This document shows positions 26,991 to 35,542 of a stretch of DNA of 64,000 nucleotides, one piece after another. The number at the start of each line of letters is the position of its first letter. The first letter of the stretch is position 1. The notes beneath the pieces are model-generated. The model had not been told where the DNA came from, did not search any database, and saw only the letters and a program-made list of their open reading frames with translations. The stretch is taken from positions 186,001-250,000 of the forward strand of contig NZ_KQ948999.1 in NCBI RefSeq assembly GCF_001514265.1, read 5' to 3'. The translations under genes and the position numbers were made by a program. The stretch is from Streptomyces resistomycificus (GTDB lineage Bacteria; Actinomycetota; Actinomycetes; Streptomycetales; Streptomycetaceae).

Positions 26991-27512
26991 TTAACGCTTG
27001 CTGTACTGCGGGGCCTTGCGGGCCTTCTTCAGACCGGCCTTCTTGCGCTCGACCGCACGGTCGTCGCGCTTGAGGAAGCCGGCCTTCTTGAGCGGGCCGC
27101 GGTTGTTGTCGACGTCGGCCTCGTTCAGCGCGCGGGCGACACCGAGACGGAGCGCACCGGCCTGACCGGAGACACCGCCACCCGCGATGCGGGCGATGAC
27201 GTCGTAGCGGCCTTCGAGCTCGAGCACCTTGAAGGGCTCGTTGACTTCCTGCTGGTGCACCTTGTTCGGGAAGTAGTCCTCGAGGGTGCGACCGTTGATC
27301 TTCCACTTGCCGGAGCCCGGGACGATCCGGACGCGGGCGATGGCGTTCTTGCGACGACCCAGGCCGGCGGCCGGCTGCGGGTCGCCGAAGCGGGACGCCA
27401 TGGACTCGGAGGTGTACTCGCCCTCGACGGGGACGTCCGACTCCGTGGTGTAGCTGTCGATGTCGACAAGCTCAGTCTCTTCGACCGGCTGCTCAACGGT
27501 GGTCTCGGCCAC
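26991..27512 (-). CDS. rpsI: 30S ribosomal protein S9 (uS9)
   Basis: A 173-aa small-subunit protein whose C-terminal tail reaches the P site. An acidic N-terminal extension of about 45 aa ('VEQPVEETELVDIDSYTTES'), usual in actinobacteria, precedes the core 'GRRKNAIARVRIVPGSGKWK'. The conserved end 'KKARKAPQYSKR' is intact, including the terminal Lys-Arg that contacts P-site tRNA. It follows rplM by 42 nt in the standard L13-S9 operon, closed by a hairpin. Confidence 0.98.
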   Translation of the reverse strand: MAETTVEQPVEETELVDIDSYTTESDVPVEGEYTSESMASRFGDPQPAAGLGRRKNAIARVRIVPGSGKWKINGRTLEDYFPNKVHQQEVNEPFKVLELEGRYDVIARIAGGGVSGQAGALRLGVARALNEADVDNNRGPLKKAGFLKRDDRAVERKKAGLKKARKAPQYSKR

Positions 27513-27554
27513 GATTCTCCTCAGATTCTGTTCAGTCTTAGGGGGTGGCCGGAC

Positions 27555-27998
27555 TTACTGCGCGACCTGGGTGATCTCGAACGGCACCGGCTGCTGCGCA
27601 GCGTGCGGGTGCTGGTCACCCTTGTAGACCTTCAGCTTCGAGAGCATCTGACGGCCCAGCGTGTTCTTGGGGAGCATGCCCTTGACGGCCTTCTCGATGG
27701 CCTTCTCGGGGTTCTTGTCGAGCAGCTCGTCGTAACGGACGGAGCGCAGACCACCCGGGTAGCCGGAGTGGCGGTACGCCATCTTCTGGGTCCGCTTGTT
27801 GCCGGACAGGTGCACCTTGTCGGCGTTGATGATGACGACGAAGTCACCGGTGTCGACGTGGGGGGCGTAGATCGGCTTGTGCTTGCCCCGCAGAAGGGAC
27901 GCGGCGGTGGTGGCGAGACGACCCAGGACAACGTCCTGAGCGTCGATGACGTGCCACTGGCGCGTCACATCGCCGGGCTTGGGGCTGTACGTACGCAC
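27555..27998 (-). CDS. rplM: 50S ribosomal protein L13 (uL13)
   Basis: A 147-aa early-assembly large-subunit protein. The GTG at 27998 gives MRTYSPKPGDVTRQWHVIDA, the conserved N-terminus and length; an upstream frame extension was rejected. Conserved blocks are 'LRGKHKPIYAPHVDTGDFVV', 'NADKVHLSGNKR' and 'AVKGMLPKNTLGRQMLSKLK'. It is first gene of the rplM-rpsI operon, with a TTGACC/TATTCT promoter candidate about 180 bp upstream. Confidence 0.98.
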   Translation of the reverse strand: MRTYSPKPGDVTRQWHVIDAQDVVLGRLATTAASLLRGKHKPIYAPHVDTGDFVVIINADKVHLSGNKRTQKMAYRHSGYPGGLRSVRYDELLDKNPEKAIEKAVKGMLPKNTLGRQMLSKLKVYKGDQHPHAAQQPVPFEITQVAQ

Positions 27999-28531
27999 GG
28001 TTCGTAGCCTTCGCTTCGAGTGAATGGTCCTAAACAAGGTCACCGAAACGATCACGACAGCCTGGGCCCACGGCGGCGACGCATACCGCGTACGTGGGGT
28101 CGCTGGTCATCGGCCCGGTGGACCGGTGTAAGGGCCCGTCCCGTGAGAATGAGCAAGCCAATACACAACGAAGAAGCAGAATACCCGTGCTGCCCCGTAC
28201 GGGTCAAAACAAGGCACCCGACGCCACTCCGGCGGCCGCGGCGCGCGCCACGCGCGCCCCCGACCTCGGGCGATCTCCCACCGCGAGCACCGGTCGACAC
28301 AGCGTGAAGACCGCCCCGAGGGGCGCCCGGACGCCCGGCTCCTACGACGATCATGTCACCCGCCCTCCGTCCGAGGTCAGGTGCGCCCCACGCCCCACCG
28401 CCACCCGCCGGCCCTTCGCACCAACCACCCGGAGATGTGGCTTTTGCGCTCGCCCGCCGCACGAACGTCAGGGGTTCCAGAGCCTCTTGGGGCGGACCTG
28501 CACATCGCTTCCCCCGTCTAAGATGCGGCCC
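27999..28531. other. 533-bp divergent intergenic region upstream of rplM
   Basis: It contains the rplM promoter candidate (separate entry), leaving a leader of about 170 nt, and the start region of the divergent anchored-protein gene, where TAAGAT lies 7 nt before its ATG. No gene is supported between 28210 and 28510. Confidence 0.5.
28178..28207 (-). promoter_or_regulatory. candidate rplM-rpsI promoter
   Basis: On the minus strand: TTGACC, 18-nt spacer, TATTCT. The preceding TTGTT makes an 11-nt block TTGTTTTGACC identical to the one at the rpsL promoter. It lies about 180 nt upstream of the rplM start. Confidence 0.6.
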
Positions 28532-29425
28532 ATGAGCTATGGGCAGCAGGGGGGACCCCAGTCCCAGTGGGATCCCTGGAAACCGCATTCCCAGCAGCCG
28601 TGGGACGGCGGCGGCACCGACCGGACGCCGGACTGGGCCGCGCTCGCCGAGGCGTCCGAGACACGCAACAAACGGCGTCGGCTGCTGTTCATCGGCGGCG
28701 GCGCGGTCGCCACGCTGGCCATCGGCACGGCCGTGGCCATGGCCGTGGTGTCGGCGAGCGGCGGCAAGGGGTCGGACCAGCCGTCCGGCCTGCCCGCGAG
28801 CGCTGACATCCCGAGCGGCACCGGCACCGCGGAGCCGTCATTCGAGCCGACCAGCGTCCCGCCGCCGCTGGACCCGAAGGACTTCATCTCCAGCAAGACC
28901 AAGGACACGGCCCCGCTCAGCGCGGACACCCTCTTCCCGGGCACGCAGCTGACCATCAAGCTGACCTCGGGCTCGACCGTCTACAAGAAGGGCCCGACGG
29001 CCGACACCAAGAGCTGCTCGACGGCCGCCAAGGGCACCCTCGGCAAGGTCCTCACCGACAACGACTGCACCCGTGTGCTGCGTGTCACGTACACCAAGGA
29101 CAACATCGCGGTCACGGTCGGCGTCGCCGTCTTCGACACCGAGGCACAGGCGAGCAAGGCCAAGAAGGACGCCGACGACAGGAGCATCATCGCGTCGCTG
29201 TCCGGGGACGGCGTCAAGGCGTTCTGCAACTCCGCGTTCTGCCGCACCACGACCAACTCCTACGGCCGTTACGCCTACTTCACCACCGCCGGCTTCCTTG
29301 ACGGCAAGGACGTCACGAACAAGGACAGGGCGGTCTTCACGGCCGGGGACAACCTGCAGAGGTTCACGTTCAACCAGATCCGCCGCCGGGGCGAGGCCCA
29401 GGCATCGGCCGCGGCGAGCGAGTAG
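28532..29425 (+). CDS. membrane-anchored hypothetical protein
   Basis: A 297-aa protein starting MSYGQQGGPQSQWDPWKPHS. A TAAGAT hexamer 7 nt before the ATG suggests a leaderless transcript (an in-frame ATG at 28523 is an alternative). A Gln/Pro/Trp-rich cytoplasmic head is followed by a basic stop and one membrane helix at about 52-73 ('LLFIGGGAVATLAIGTAVAM'), then a Ser/Pro linker and an extracytoplasmic domain with four Cys in 'KSCSTAAKG', 'NDCTRVL', 'FCNSAFCRTT', probably two disulfides. No recognised family; the layout fits secreted ligand- or sensor-like proteins of Streptomyces. It ends 19 bp from the convergent truA. Confidence 0.65.
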   Translation: MSYGQQGGPQSQWDPWKPHSQQPWDGGGTDRTPDWAALAEASETRNKRRRLLFIGGGAVATLAIGTAVAMAVVSASGGKGSDQPSGLPASADIPSGTGTAEPSFEPTSVPPPLDPKDFISSKTKDTAPLSADTLFPGTQLTIKLTSGSTVYKKGPTADTKSCSTAAKGTLGKVLTDNDCTRVLRVTYTKDNIAVTVGVAVFDTEAQASKAKKDADDRSIIASLSGDGVKAFCNSAFCRTTTNSYGRYAYFTTAGFLDGKDVTNKDRAVFTAGDNLQRFTFNQIRRRGEAQASAAASE

Positions 29426-29444
29426 CCCGTCCGCCGGGGCCGGT

Positions 29445-30302
29445 TCAGCAGCAGCCGGCCCCGGGCAGCGACCGCTTGTTGCGGGCCTCCTTGTTGCGCG
29501 CGGCGAGCAACTCGTCGGCCGGGTAGCCGACTTCCTCGAGGGTCAGCCCGTGCGGCCGCACGACGTGCACGGCCGAGTCCCGTACGCCGGCCGCGAGCAC
29601 CTTCCCCGGCCAGTCCGGTCCGCGGTGCCCGTCCCCCACGAACAGCAGCGCCCCGATGAGCGAGCGCACCATGTTGTGGCAGAACGCGTCGGCCCGGACG
29701 GTGGCGGTGACGACCCCGTCGGCGCCCCGGGAAAGACGCAGCTCCTGCAGCGTACGGATGGTCGTGGCGCCCTCCCGCCGCTTGCAGTACGCGGCGAAGT
29801 CGTGCTCACCCAGGAGCCTTCGGGCGGCCTCGTTCATGGCGTCGACGTCCAGCGGCCAGTCGTGCCACAGGACGTGGTTGCGCAGCAGCGGGTCCACGCC
29901 TCCGGGGTCATCGGTGACCCGGTACGCGTAACGCCGCCAGATCGCCGAGAAACGGGCGTTGAAGCCCTCGGGGGCCTCGGTGAGGGACCAGACCCTTACG
30001 TCCTTGGAGAGCCGCCCGGCGAGCCTCTTGAGCAGCTTCTCGCGGTGCTCGGCCCACAGCTGTCGCGGCAGGTCGACGTGCGCCACCTGCCCGCGGGCGT
30101 GCACCCCGGCGTCGGTCCGCCCGGCCACGGTCAGCTCGTACGTCGTGTCCCCCGACCGCGTGACGGTCCGCAGGGCGTCCTCGATCTCGCCCTGCACGGT
30201 CCGCCGTCCCCCGGCCTGCTTGGCCCACCCGGAGAACGCGGTCCCGTCATACGAGAGATCCATCCGGACACGGACGTGGCCGGGTGCTGCTTCATCACTC
30301 AC
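29445..30302 (-). CDS. truA: tRNA pseudouridine(38-40) synthase TruA
   Basis: A 285-aa enzyme modifying the anticodon stem-loop. Its catalytic Asp lies in 'VAGRTDAGVHARGQVAHVDL'. The N-terminal 'RMDLSYDGTAFSGWAKQ' and C-terminal 'FCHNMVRSLIGALLFVGDGH' are family signatures. The start is GTG 30302. The C-terminus 'NKRSLPGAGCC' carries paired Cys of unknown relevance. It follows rplQ after a terminator-like hairpin, the normal actinobacterial order at the end of the alpha operon. Confidence 0.95.
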   Translation of the reverse strand: MSDEAAPGHVRVRMDLSYDGTAFSGWAKQAGGRRTVQGEIEDALRTVTRSGDTTYELTVAGRTDAGVHARGQVAHVDLPRQLWAEHREKLLKRLAGRLSKDVRVWSLTEAPEGFNARFSAIWRRYAYRVTDDPGGVDPLLRNHVLWHDWPLDVDAMNEAARRLLGEHDFAAYCKRREGATTIRTLQELRLSRGADGVVTATVRADAFCHNMVRSLIGALLFVGDGHRGPDWPGKVLAAGVRDSAVHVVRPHGLTLEEVGYPADELLAARNKEARNKRSLPGAGCC

Positions 30303-30327
30303 GTGGAGATCCTCTCAGGAACACAAG

Positions 30328-30361
30328 GGCGGGCCCGCTCCTCGAAAGGAACGGGCCCGCC
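30328..30361 (-). terminator. terminator hairpin after rplQ
   Basis: Ten-bp arms GGCGGGCCCG / CGGGCCCGCC around a 14-nt loop, about 105 nt beyond the rplQ stop and just ahead of truA. Confidence 0.7.
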
Positions 30362-30371
30362 AACGCCCGCA

Positions 30372-30440
30372 AGGGGCGCGGGGACTGCCGATGTGCGACT
30401 CCGTCGCGTGGGCGCGACCGCCCACCACGAAACCGCGGCC
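30372..30440. repeat. dispersed Streptomyces intergenic repeat, decayed copy
   Basis: AGGGGCGCGGGGA and the right end ACGAAACCGCGG match the elements at 25365 and 31101, but the middle is replaced by unrelated sequence rich in CG. It lies between the rplQ terminator hairpin and the rplQ stop. Confidence 0.5.
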
Positions 30441-30466
30441 GCGAACGCACAGCCCCCGGCAGACGC

Positions 30467-30976
30467 TTACGCGTCCTTCGACTCCTCGGCCGCGGCCTCG
30501 GTGTCGTTGTCACCCTTGGCCACGTCGACCTTGGTGTCCTCGACGGCCGGCGCCTCGGCGTCCTTGGCGGCACGCTTGGTGGCGGCCTCGGCCTCACCGG
30601 TCGCCTCCTGGGCGACGGTCAGCGCCTCGACCAGCTCGATGACGGCCATGGGCGCGTTGTCGCCACGGCGGTTACCGATCTTGGTGATGCGGGTGTAGCC
30701 ACCGGGACGGTTCTCGTAGCGCGGGCCGATCTCGGTGAAGAGCGTGTGCACGATGCTCTTGTCCGTGATCACCTGGAGCACCTGGCGGCGGTTGTGAAGG
30801 TCACCCTTCTTCGCCTTGGTGATCAGACGCTCGGCGTACGGGCGCAGCTTGCGCGCCTTCGCCTCGGTGGTGGTGATACGGCCGTGCTCGAACAGCGCCT
30901 TCGCGAGGTTCGCGACAAGCAGCTTCTCGTGCGCGGCGCTGCCGCCCAGACGGGCACCCTTGGTGGGCTTCGGCAT
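30467..30976 (-). CDS. rplQ: 50S ribosomal protein L17 (bL17)
   Basis: A 169-aa protein. The core (about 1-115, 'LGGSAAHEKLLVANLAKALF', 'RAEARKLRPYAERLITKAK'-like block, 'RPGGYTRITKIGNRRGDNAP') is canonical. The last about 50 residues form an Ala/Glu/Asp-rich acidic tail, common in actinobacterial L17. It is the last gene of the alpha operon after rpoA, separated by a 194-bp gap that contains a dispersed repeat. Confidence 0.97.
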   Translation of the reverse strand: MPKPTKGARLGGSAAHEKLLVANLAKALFEHGRITTTEAKARKLRPYAERLITKAKKGDLHNRRQVLQVITDKSIVHTLFTEIGPRYENRPGGYTRITKIGNRRGDNAPMAVIELVEALTVAQEATGEAEAATKRAAKDAEAPAVEDTKVDVAKGDNDTEAAAEESKDA

Positions 30977-31100
30977 GGTGTTTCTCCTAGGTGTCTGCCC
31001 CGGCCGTATCAGGTACCGGGGTCAGTGTCCGAGCAGGCGATCGCCTGTCGGAGATCCGGGGCGCCTCTTTCGAAGCACCCCGGAGGATCCGCGCCCCGTA

Positions 31101-31145
31101 AGGGGCGCGGGGAACTGCGCGACCAGCCACAACGGTCCCGCAGCC
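31101..31145. repeat. dispersed Streptomyces intergenic repeat, copy 2
   Basis: AGGGGCGCGGGGAACTGCGC, then GACCAGCCACAACGG and TCCCGCAGCC, in the rpoA-rplQ gap. It is nearly identical to the copy at 25365. Confidence 0.7.
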
Positions 31146-31170
31146 AGGAACGGCAGGCGGTCCCGAGCCC

Positions 31171-32193
31171 TTAGTACTGCTCGGTCTCGACGAACCCGGC
31201 GTCCGCGTCGTCGTCCGCGCCGAACGCGTCCGCCGCGGCGGTGGGGTCGAATCCGGGCGGGCTGTCCTTCAGGGCCAGGCCCATGCCGGCCAGCTTCGCC
31301 TTGACCTCGTCGATCGACTTCGCACCGAAGTTACGGATGTCGAGCAGGTCGGCCTCGGAACGCGCCACGAGCTCACCCACGGAGTGGATGCCCTCGCGCT
31401 TGAGGCAGTTGTACGACCGAACGGTGAGCTCCAGCTCCTCGATCGGCAGCGCCAGGTCGGCGGCGAGCGCGGCGTCCGTCGGGGACGGACCCATGTCGAT
31501 GCCCTCGGCGTCGATGTTCAGCTCGCGGGCGAGACCGAACAGCTCGACCAGGGTCTTACCGGCGGAGGCCATGGCGTCACGGGGACGCATCGCCTGCTTG
31601 GTCTCGACGTCGACGATCAGCTTGTCGAAGTCGGTGCGCTGCTCGACACGCGTGGCCTCGACCTTGTACGTGACCTTGAGAACCGGCGAGTAGATGGAGT
31701 CGACCGGGATACGGCCGATCTCCTGGCCCACCTGCTTGTTCTGCACGGCGGAGACGTAACCGCGGCCGCGCTCGACCGTGAGCTCCATCTCCAGCTTGCC
31801 CTTGCCGTTGAGCGTGGCGAGGACGAGGTCGGGGTTGTGCACCTCGACACCGGCCGGGGGCGCGATGTCGGCGGCGGTGACCAGACCCGGGCCCTGCTTG
31901 CGCAGGTACATCACGACCGGCTCGTCGTGCTCCGAGGAGACGACCAGCTGCTTGATGTTGAGGATCAGGTCGGTGACGTCCTCCTTGACGCCCGGCACGG
32001 TGGTGAACTCGTGCAGGACACCGTCGATACGGATGGACGTGACCGCCGCACCCGGGATCGAGGACAGGAGGGTCCGGCGGAGGGAGTTGCCGAGGGTGTA
32101 ACCGAAGCCCGGCTCCAGCGGCTCGATCACGAACCGGGAGCGGAACTCGTCGACGACCTCTTCGGTCAACGAGGGACGCTGAGCGATCAGCAT
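31171..32193 (-). CDS. rpoA: RNA polymerase alpha subunit
   Basis: A 340-aa assembly platform for beta and beta'. The N-terminal domain (about 1-230) has 'EPLEPGFGYTLGNSLRRTLL' and the dimer and beta contacts 'LRKQGPGLVTAADI'. A linker leads to the C-terminal domain (about 250-310), with 'YNCLKREGIHSVGELVARSE' and 'IRNFGAKSIDEVKAKLAGMG' for UP-element and activator binding, then an acidic tail. The position after rpsK and before rplQ is universal. Confidence 0.98.
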   Translation of the reverse strand: MLIAQRPSLTEEVVDEFRSRFVIEPLEPGFGYTLGNSLRRTLLSSIPGAAVTSIRIDGVLHEFTTVPGVKEDVTDLILNIKQLVVSSEHDEPVVMYLRKQGPGLVTAADIAPPAGVEVHNPDLVLATLNGKGKLEMELTVERGRGYVSAVQNKQVGQEIGRIPVDSIYSPVLKVTYKVEATRVEQRTDFDKLIVDVETKQAMRPRDAMASAGKTLVELFGLARELNIDAEGIDMGPSPTDAALAADLALPIEELELTVRSYNCLKREGIHSVGELVARSEADLLDIRNFGAKSIDEVKAKLAGMGLALKDSPPGFDPTAAADAFGADDDADAGFVETEQY

Positions 32194-32317
32194 GAAGTGA
32201 ATCCTTCAGTCATGGGCACCCACTATTTGATGCCCTTGAGTGCTACAAGGGTACGGGCGATATGGCCCCGAAGAGCCATACCGCCCGAAACCTCAGACCA
32301 AGCAGCCGTACGTCGGG

Positions 32318-32722
32318 TCAGACGCGGCGGCGCTTGGGCGGACGGCAGCCGTTGTGCGGGGTCGGCGTGACGTCCTGGATCGAGCCGACCTCGAGGCCGG
32401 TGGCCTGGAGGGAGCGGATCGCGGTCTCACGGCCGGAGCCGGGACCCTTGACGAACACGTCCACCTTGCGCATGCCGTGCTCCTGCGCGCGGCGGGCGGC
32501 CGACTCGGCGGCCATCTGCGCGGCGAAGGGGGTGGACTTGCGCGAGCCCTTGAAGCCGACGTGGCCGGCGGAGGCCCAGGAGATCACGTTGCCCGAGGGG
32601 TCCGTGATCGAGACGATCGTGTTGTTGAACGTGCTCTTGATGTGCGCGTGGCCGTGAGCGACGTTCTTCTTTTCCTTGCGGCGCACCTTCTTGGCAGCGC
32701 CCTGACGACCCTTGGGGGGCAT
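32318..32722 (-). CDS. rpsK: 30S ribosomal protein S11 (uS11)
   Basis: A 134-aa platform protein of the 30S subunit. Conserved segments are 'NVAHGHAHIKSTFNNTIVSI', 'GNVISWASAGHVGFKGSRKS' and the C-terminal 'DVTPTPHNGCRPPKRRRV', which contacts 16S rRNA near the E site. It follows rpsM by 64 nt in the alpha operon; ATG start. Confidence 0.98.
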   Translation of the reverse strand: MPPKGRQGAAKKVRRKEKKNVAHGHAHIKSTFNNTIVSITDPSGNVISWASAGHVGFKGSRKSTPFAAQMAAESAARRAQEHGMRKVDVFVKGPGSGRETAIRSLQATGLEVGSIQDVTPTPHNGCRPPKRRRV

Positions 32723-32786
32723 CTATAACTCCTACGGGAGGTGGTCGGTCCTACAGCGAAGACCGCTGATAAGCGTCCGCTGAGGA

Positions 32787-33167
32787 CTACTTCTTGCCCG
32801 GCTTCTTCTTACCGGCGATGGCGCGACGCGGGCCCTTGCGGGTACGAGCGTTCGTGCTGGTGCGCTGACCGCGGACGGGCAGGCCACGACGGTGACGGAG
32901 ACCCTGGTAGGTACCGATCTCGACCTTGCGGCGGATGTCGGCCTGGACCTCACGGCGGAGGTCACCCTCGGTCTTGATGTTGTTGTCGACGTACTCACGA
33001 ATCGCGACGAGCTGCTCCTCGGAGAGGTCGCGAACGCGGGTGTTCGGGTCGATGCCGGTCTCGGCCAGCGTCTGCTGGGAGAGGGTCCGGCCGATGCCGA
33101 ACACGTAGGTGAGGGCGATCTCCACGCGCTTTTCGCGCGGGATGTCAACACCGGAAACGCGTGCCAT
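32787..33167 (-). CDS. rpsM: 30S ribosomal protein S13 (uS13)
   Basis: A 126-aa 30S head protein that bridges to the 50S subunit and contacts P-site tRNA by its basic tail. It starts MARVSGVDIPREKRVEIALT and has 'HRRGLPVRGQRTSTNARTRK' and the Lys-rich C-terminus 'GKKKPGKK'. It lies 187 nt after rpmJ, a gap with GC-rich inverted repeats (33195-33300) that could bind a regulatory r-protein. Confidence 0.98.
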   Translation of the reverse strand: MARVSGVDIPREKRVEIALTYVFGIGRTLSQQTLAETGIDPNTRVRDLSEEQLVAIREYVDNNIKTEGDLRREVQADIRRKVEIGTYQGLRHRRGLPVRGQRTSTNARTRKGPRRAIAGKKKPGKK

Positions 33168-33354
33168 TCAATGGCTCCAGTTGATCTTCGGAGGTCTTCC
33201 GCAGAACCGACGCCCAGCCGCCGTACCAGGTACGAACTGGGTCCCCGGCCTCCGAACCGGGGGTGTCAGGCACCGTGGTGCCCGGGCTCTGCGTATTTAC
33301 GTATACAGCTCGCGTCGCGCGAAGTTCTGCGAATCGCAGAGGGTGGGTCGTGCG

Positions 33355-33468
33355 TCAGCCCTGGCGCTGCTTGTGGCGCGGGTTCTCGCAGATGACCATG
33401 ACCCGACCGTGACGGCGGATCACCCTGCACTTGTCGCAGATCTTCTTGACGCTCGGCTTGACCTTCAT
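33355..33468 (-). CDS. rpmJ: 50S ribosomal protein L36 (bL36), zinc form
   Basis: A 37-aa protein: MKVKPSVKKICDKCRVIRRH, then 'GRVMVICENPRHKQRQG'. It keeps all four zinc ligands (C11, C14, C27, H32), so this is the zinc-containing version. The upstream open frame is not conserved. It lies 61 nt after infA and before rpsM. Confidence 0.97.
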   Translation of the reverse strand: MKVKPSVKKICDKCRVIRRHGRVMVICENPRHKQRQG

Positions 33469-33529
33469 GGGTGTGAGGTTCTCCGGGTCAGTTGCCGGCA
33501 GCCCCGCTGACGCGGGACACAGGCAAGAT

Positions 33530-33751
33530 CTACTTGTACCGGTAGACGATCCGGCCACGCGTCAGGTCGTACGGAGACAGCTCCACCACGACCCGGTCGT
33601 CAGGGAGGATGCGGATGTAGTGCATACGCATCTTGCCGCTGATGTGTGCCAGGACCTGGTGGCCGTTCTGGAGCTCGACCTTGAACATGGCGTTCGGAAG
33701 AGACTCGACGACAGTGCCCTCGATCTCGATGGCACCTTGCTTCTTGGCCAC
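33530..33751 (-). CDS. infA: translation initiation factor IF-1
   Basis: A 73-aa OB-fold protein that occupies the ribosomal A site during initiation. The sequence MAKKQGAIEIEGTVVESLPN through 'RMHYIRILPDDRVVVELSPY' to 'RGRIVYRYK' is essentially invariant for the family. It lies between map and rpmJ, as in most actinobacteria. Confidence 0.98.
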   Translation of the reverse strand: MAKKQGAIEIEGTVVESLPNAMFKVELQNGHQVLAHISGKMRMHYIRILPDDRVVVELSPYDLTRGRIVYRYK

Positions 33752-33903
33752 GCTTCGCCCTTCGAATCGACTACCTTGATCGACTCCCTTTGCGTCCCTT
33801 ACGGGCGCATGCGGACATGCGGGTGCACGAGAGCCGACGAGTCAGTCTACGACAGCGCACCCGGAAAGACGAATCGAGGAAGTGTGCCCCACAGCGGAGA
33901 TCT

Positions 33904-34740
33904 TTAAGCGAGCGGGTCCGGAGCCGCCGTGATCCCGTACTCGGCGAGCTTGGCCTTGCCGCCGTCCGGGGCCGTCAGGACCAGCGGCCCCTGCTCGGTG
34001 AGCGCGACCGAGTGCTCCCAGTGCGAGGACCAGGTGCCGTCGGTGGTGATGACCGTCCAGTCGTCCTGGAGGACCTCGGTCTTCGGGGTGCCGAGGGAGA
34101 CCATCGGCTCGATGGCGAGGCAGAACCCGGGGACCAGCTTGGGGCCCTTGCCGCGGCGGCGGTCGACGTAGTTCAGCAGGTGCGGGTCCATGTGCATCTC
34201 GGTGCCGATGCCGTGGCCGCCGTAGTCCTCGATGATGCCGTAGCGGCCGCCGCCGGCCTTGGGCTGGCGGCGGATGTACGTCTCGATCGCCCGGGAGACG
34301 TCGACGAGGCGGTTGCCCTGCTTCATCGCCGCGATGCCCGCCCACATCGACTCCTCGGTCACCCGGGAGAGCTCCACGAGCTCCGGGGCGTGACCGGAGC
34401 CCACGAAGGCCGTGTAGGCGGCGTCGCCGTGCCAGCCGTCGATGATGGCGCCGCAGTCGATGGAGATGATGTCCCCGTCCTTGAGGACGACCTCGTCGGA
34501 GGGGATGCCGTGCACGACCACCTCGTTGACCGAGGTGCAGATCGTCGCGGGGAAGCCGCCGTAGCCCAGGAAGTTGGGCTTCGCGTTGTGCTCGGCGAGG
34601 ACCTTGCGCGCGACCTGGTCCAGGTCCCTGGTCGTGGCCCCGGGCACCGCGGCCTCACGCGTCGCCGCGTGGATGGCGGCCACGACCAGCCCCGCCTCAC
34701 GCATCTTGGCGATCTGCTCGGGGGTCTTGATCTGCACCAT
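33904..34740 (-). CDS. map: type I methionine aminopeptidase
   Basis: A 278-aa metallopeptidase that removes N-terminal Met from nascent proteins. It starts MVQIKTPEQIAKMREAGLVV at ATG 34740 (AAAGG ribosome site). Metal ligands are visible in 'ISIDCGAIIDGWHGDAAYTA' (two Asp), 'GHGIGTEMHMDPHLLNY' (His), 'LAIEPMVSLG' and 'WSSHWEHSVALTE' (Glu). A longer open frame reaching into adk was rejected. A hairpin separates it from adk, so it may begin its own transcript with infA, rpmJ and the alpha operon. Confidence 0.96.
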   Translation of the reverse strand: MVQIKTPEQIAKMREAGLVVAAIHAATREAAVPGATTRDLDQVARKVLAEHNAKPNFLGYGGFPATICTSVNEVVVHGIPSDEVVLKDGDIISIDCGAIIDGWHGDAAYTAFVGSGHAPELVELSRVTEESMWAGIAAMKQGNRLVDVSRAIETYIRRQPKAGGGRYGIIEDYGGHGIGTEMHMDPHLLNYVDRRRGKGPKLVPGFCLAIEPMVSLGTPKTEVLQDDWTVITTDGTWSSHWEHSVALTEQGPLVLTAPDGGKAKLAEYGITAAPDPLA

Positions 34741-34825
34741 GGGGGCGGGGGCCTTTCTGGGACCGGGTGGGGACGGGTGTGGACGGATGGGGACGGGCGC
34801 CATCAACGATACGTGCACCCACGCA

Positions 34826-34861
34826 GCAGCCGCGGCCCCCTGGGAAGGGAACCGCGGCTGC
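34826..34861 (-). terminator. hairpin between adk and map
   Basis: Perfect 10-bp arms GCAGCCGCGG / CCGCGGCTGC, loop 16 nt, starting about 19 nt after the adk stop. It could end or attenuate the secY-adk transcript before map. Confidence 0.65.
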
Positions 34862-34879
34862 GGCGACGTACGAACATGA

Positions 34880-35542
34880 CTACGCGGCGTGGTCCTCGCG
34901 CCTGAGCGCCTCCATGGCGCGCGAGGTGACGTCCTCCACCTTGCCGAGCGCGGAGATCGTGACCACCAGGCCCTGCGCCTTGTAGTAGTCGATGATCGGC
35001 TCGGTCTGCGTGTGGTAGACCTCCAGCCGCTTGCGGACGGTCTCCTCGGAGTCGTCGTCACGCTGGTACAGCTCGCCGCCGCAGACGTCACAGACGCCTT
35101 CCTTGGCCGGCTGCTTGTACGTCACGTGGAAGACGTGCGCCGAGTCGTTACGGCAGATGCGGCGACCCGCGATCCGCTTGACGACCTCGGCCTCGGGGAC
35201 CTCGAGGTCCAGCACCGCGTCCAGCTTCATGCCCTCGGACTGCAGCATCTCGTCCAGCGCCTCGGCCTGCGACACGTTGCGCGGGAAGCCGTCCAGAAGG
35301 AAGCCGTTCACGGCGTCCGGCTTCTCCATGCGGTCCTTGGCCATCGCGATGGTGACCTCGTCGGGAACCAGCTCGCCACGGTCCATGTAGGACTTCGCCA
35401 GTTTGCCCAGTTCCGTCTTCTGGCTGATGTTGGCCCGGAACAGGTCGCCCGTGGAGATGTGCGGGATCGACAGGTTGTTGGCGAGAAACGCGGCCTGCGT
35501 TCCCTTACCGGCGCCCGGCGGCCCGACGAGGACGATACGCAT
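34880..35542 (-). CDS. adk: adenylate kinase
   Basis: A 220-aa nucleotide kinase (ATP + AMP to 2 ADP). The P-loop is 'MRIVLVGPPGAGKGTQA' (residues 1-17, GPPGAGKGT). The AMP site is 'GDLFRANI', and 'FLLDGFPRNVSQAEALDE' is the family signature. The lid (about 125-165) has C...C-x2-C ('RRICRNDSAHVF', 'GVCDVCGGEL'), a partial zinc-type lid. The ATG overlaps the secY stop by one base (TGATG), so translation is coupled. Confidence 0.97.
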   Translation of the reverse strand: MRIVLVGPPGAGKGTQAAFLANNLSIPHISTGDLFRANISQKTELGKLAKSYMDRGELVPDEVTIAMAKDRMEKPDAVNGFLLDGFPRNVSQAEALDEMLQSEGMKLDAVLDLEVPEAEVVKRIAGRRICRNDSAHVFHVTYKQPAKEGVCDVCGGELYQRDDDSEETVRKRLEVYHTQTEPIIDYYKAQGLVVTISALGKVEDVTSRAMEALRREDHAA

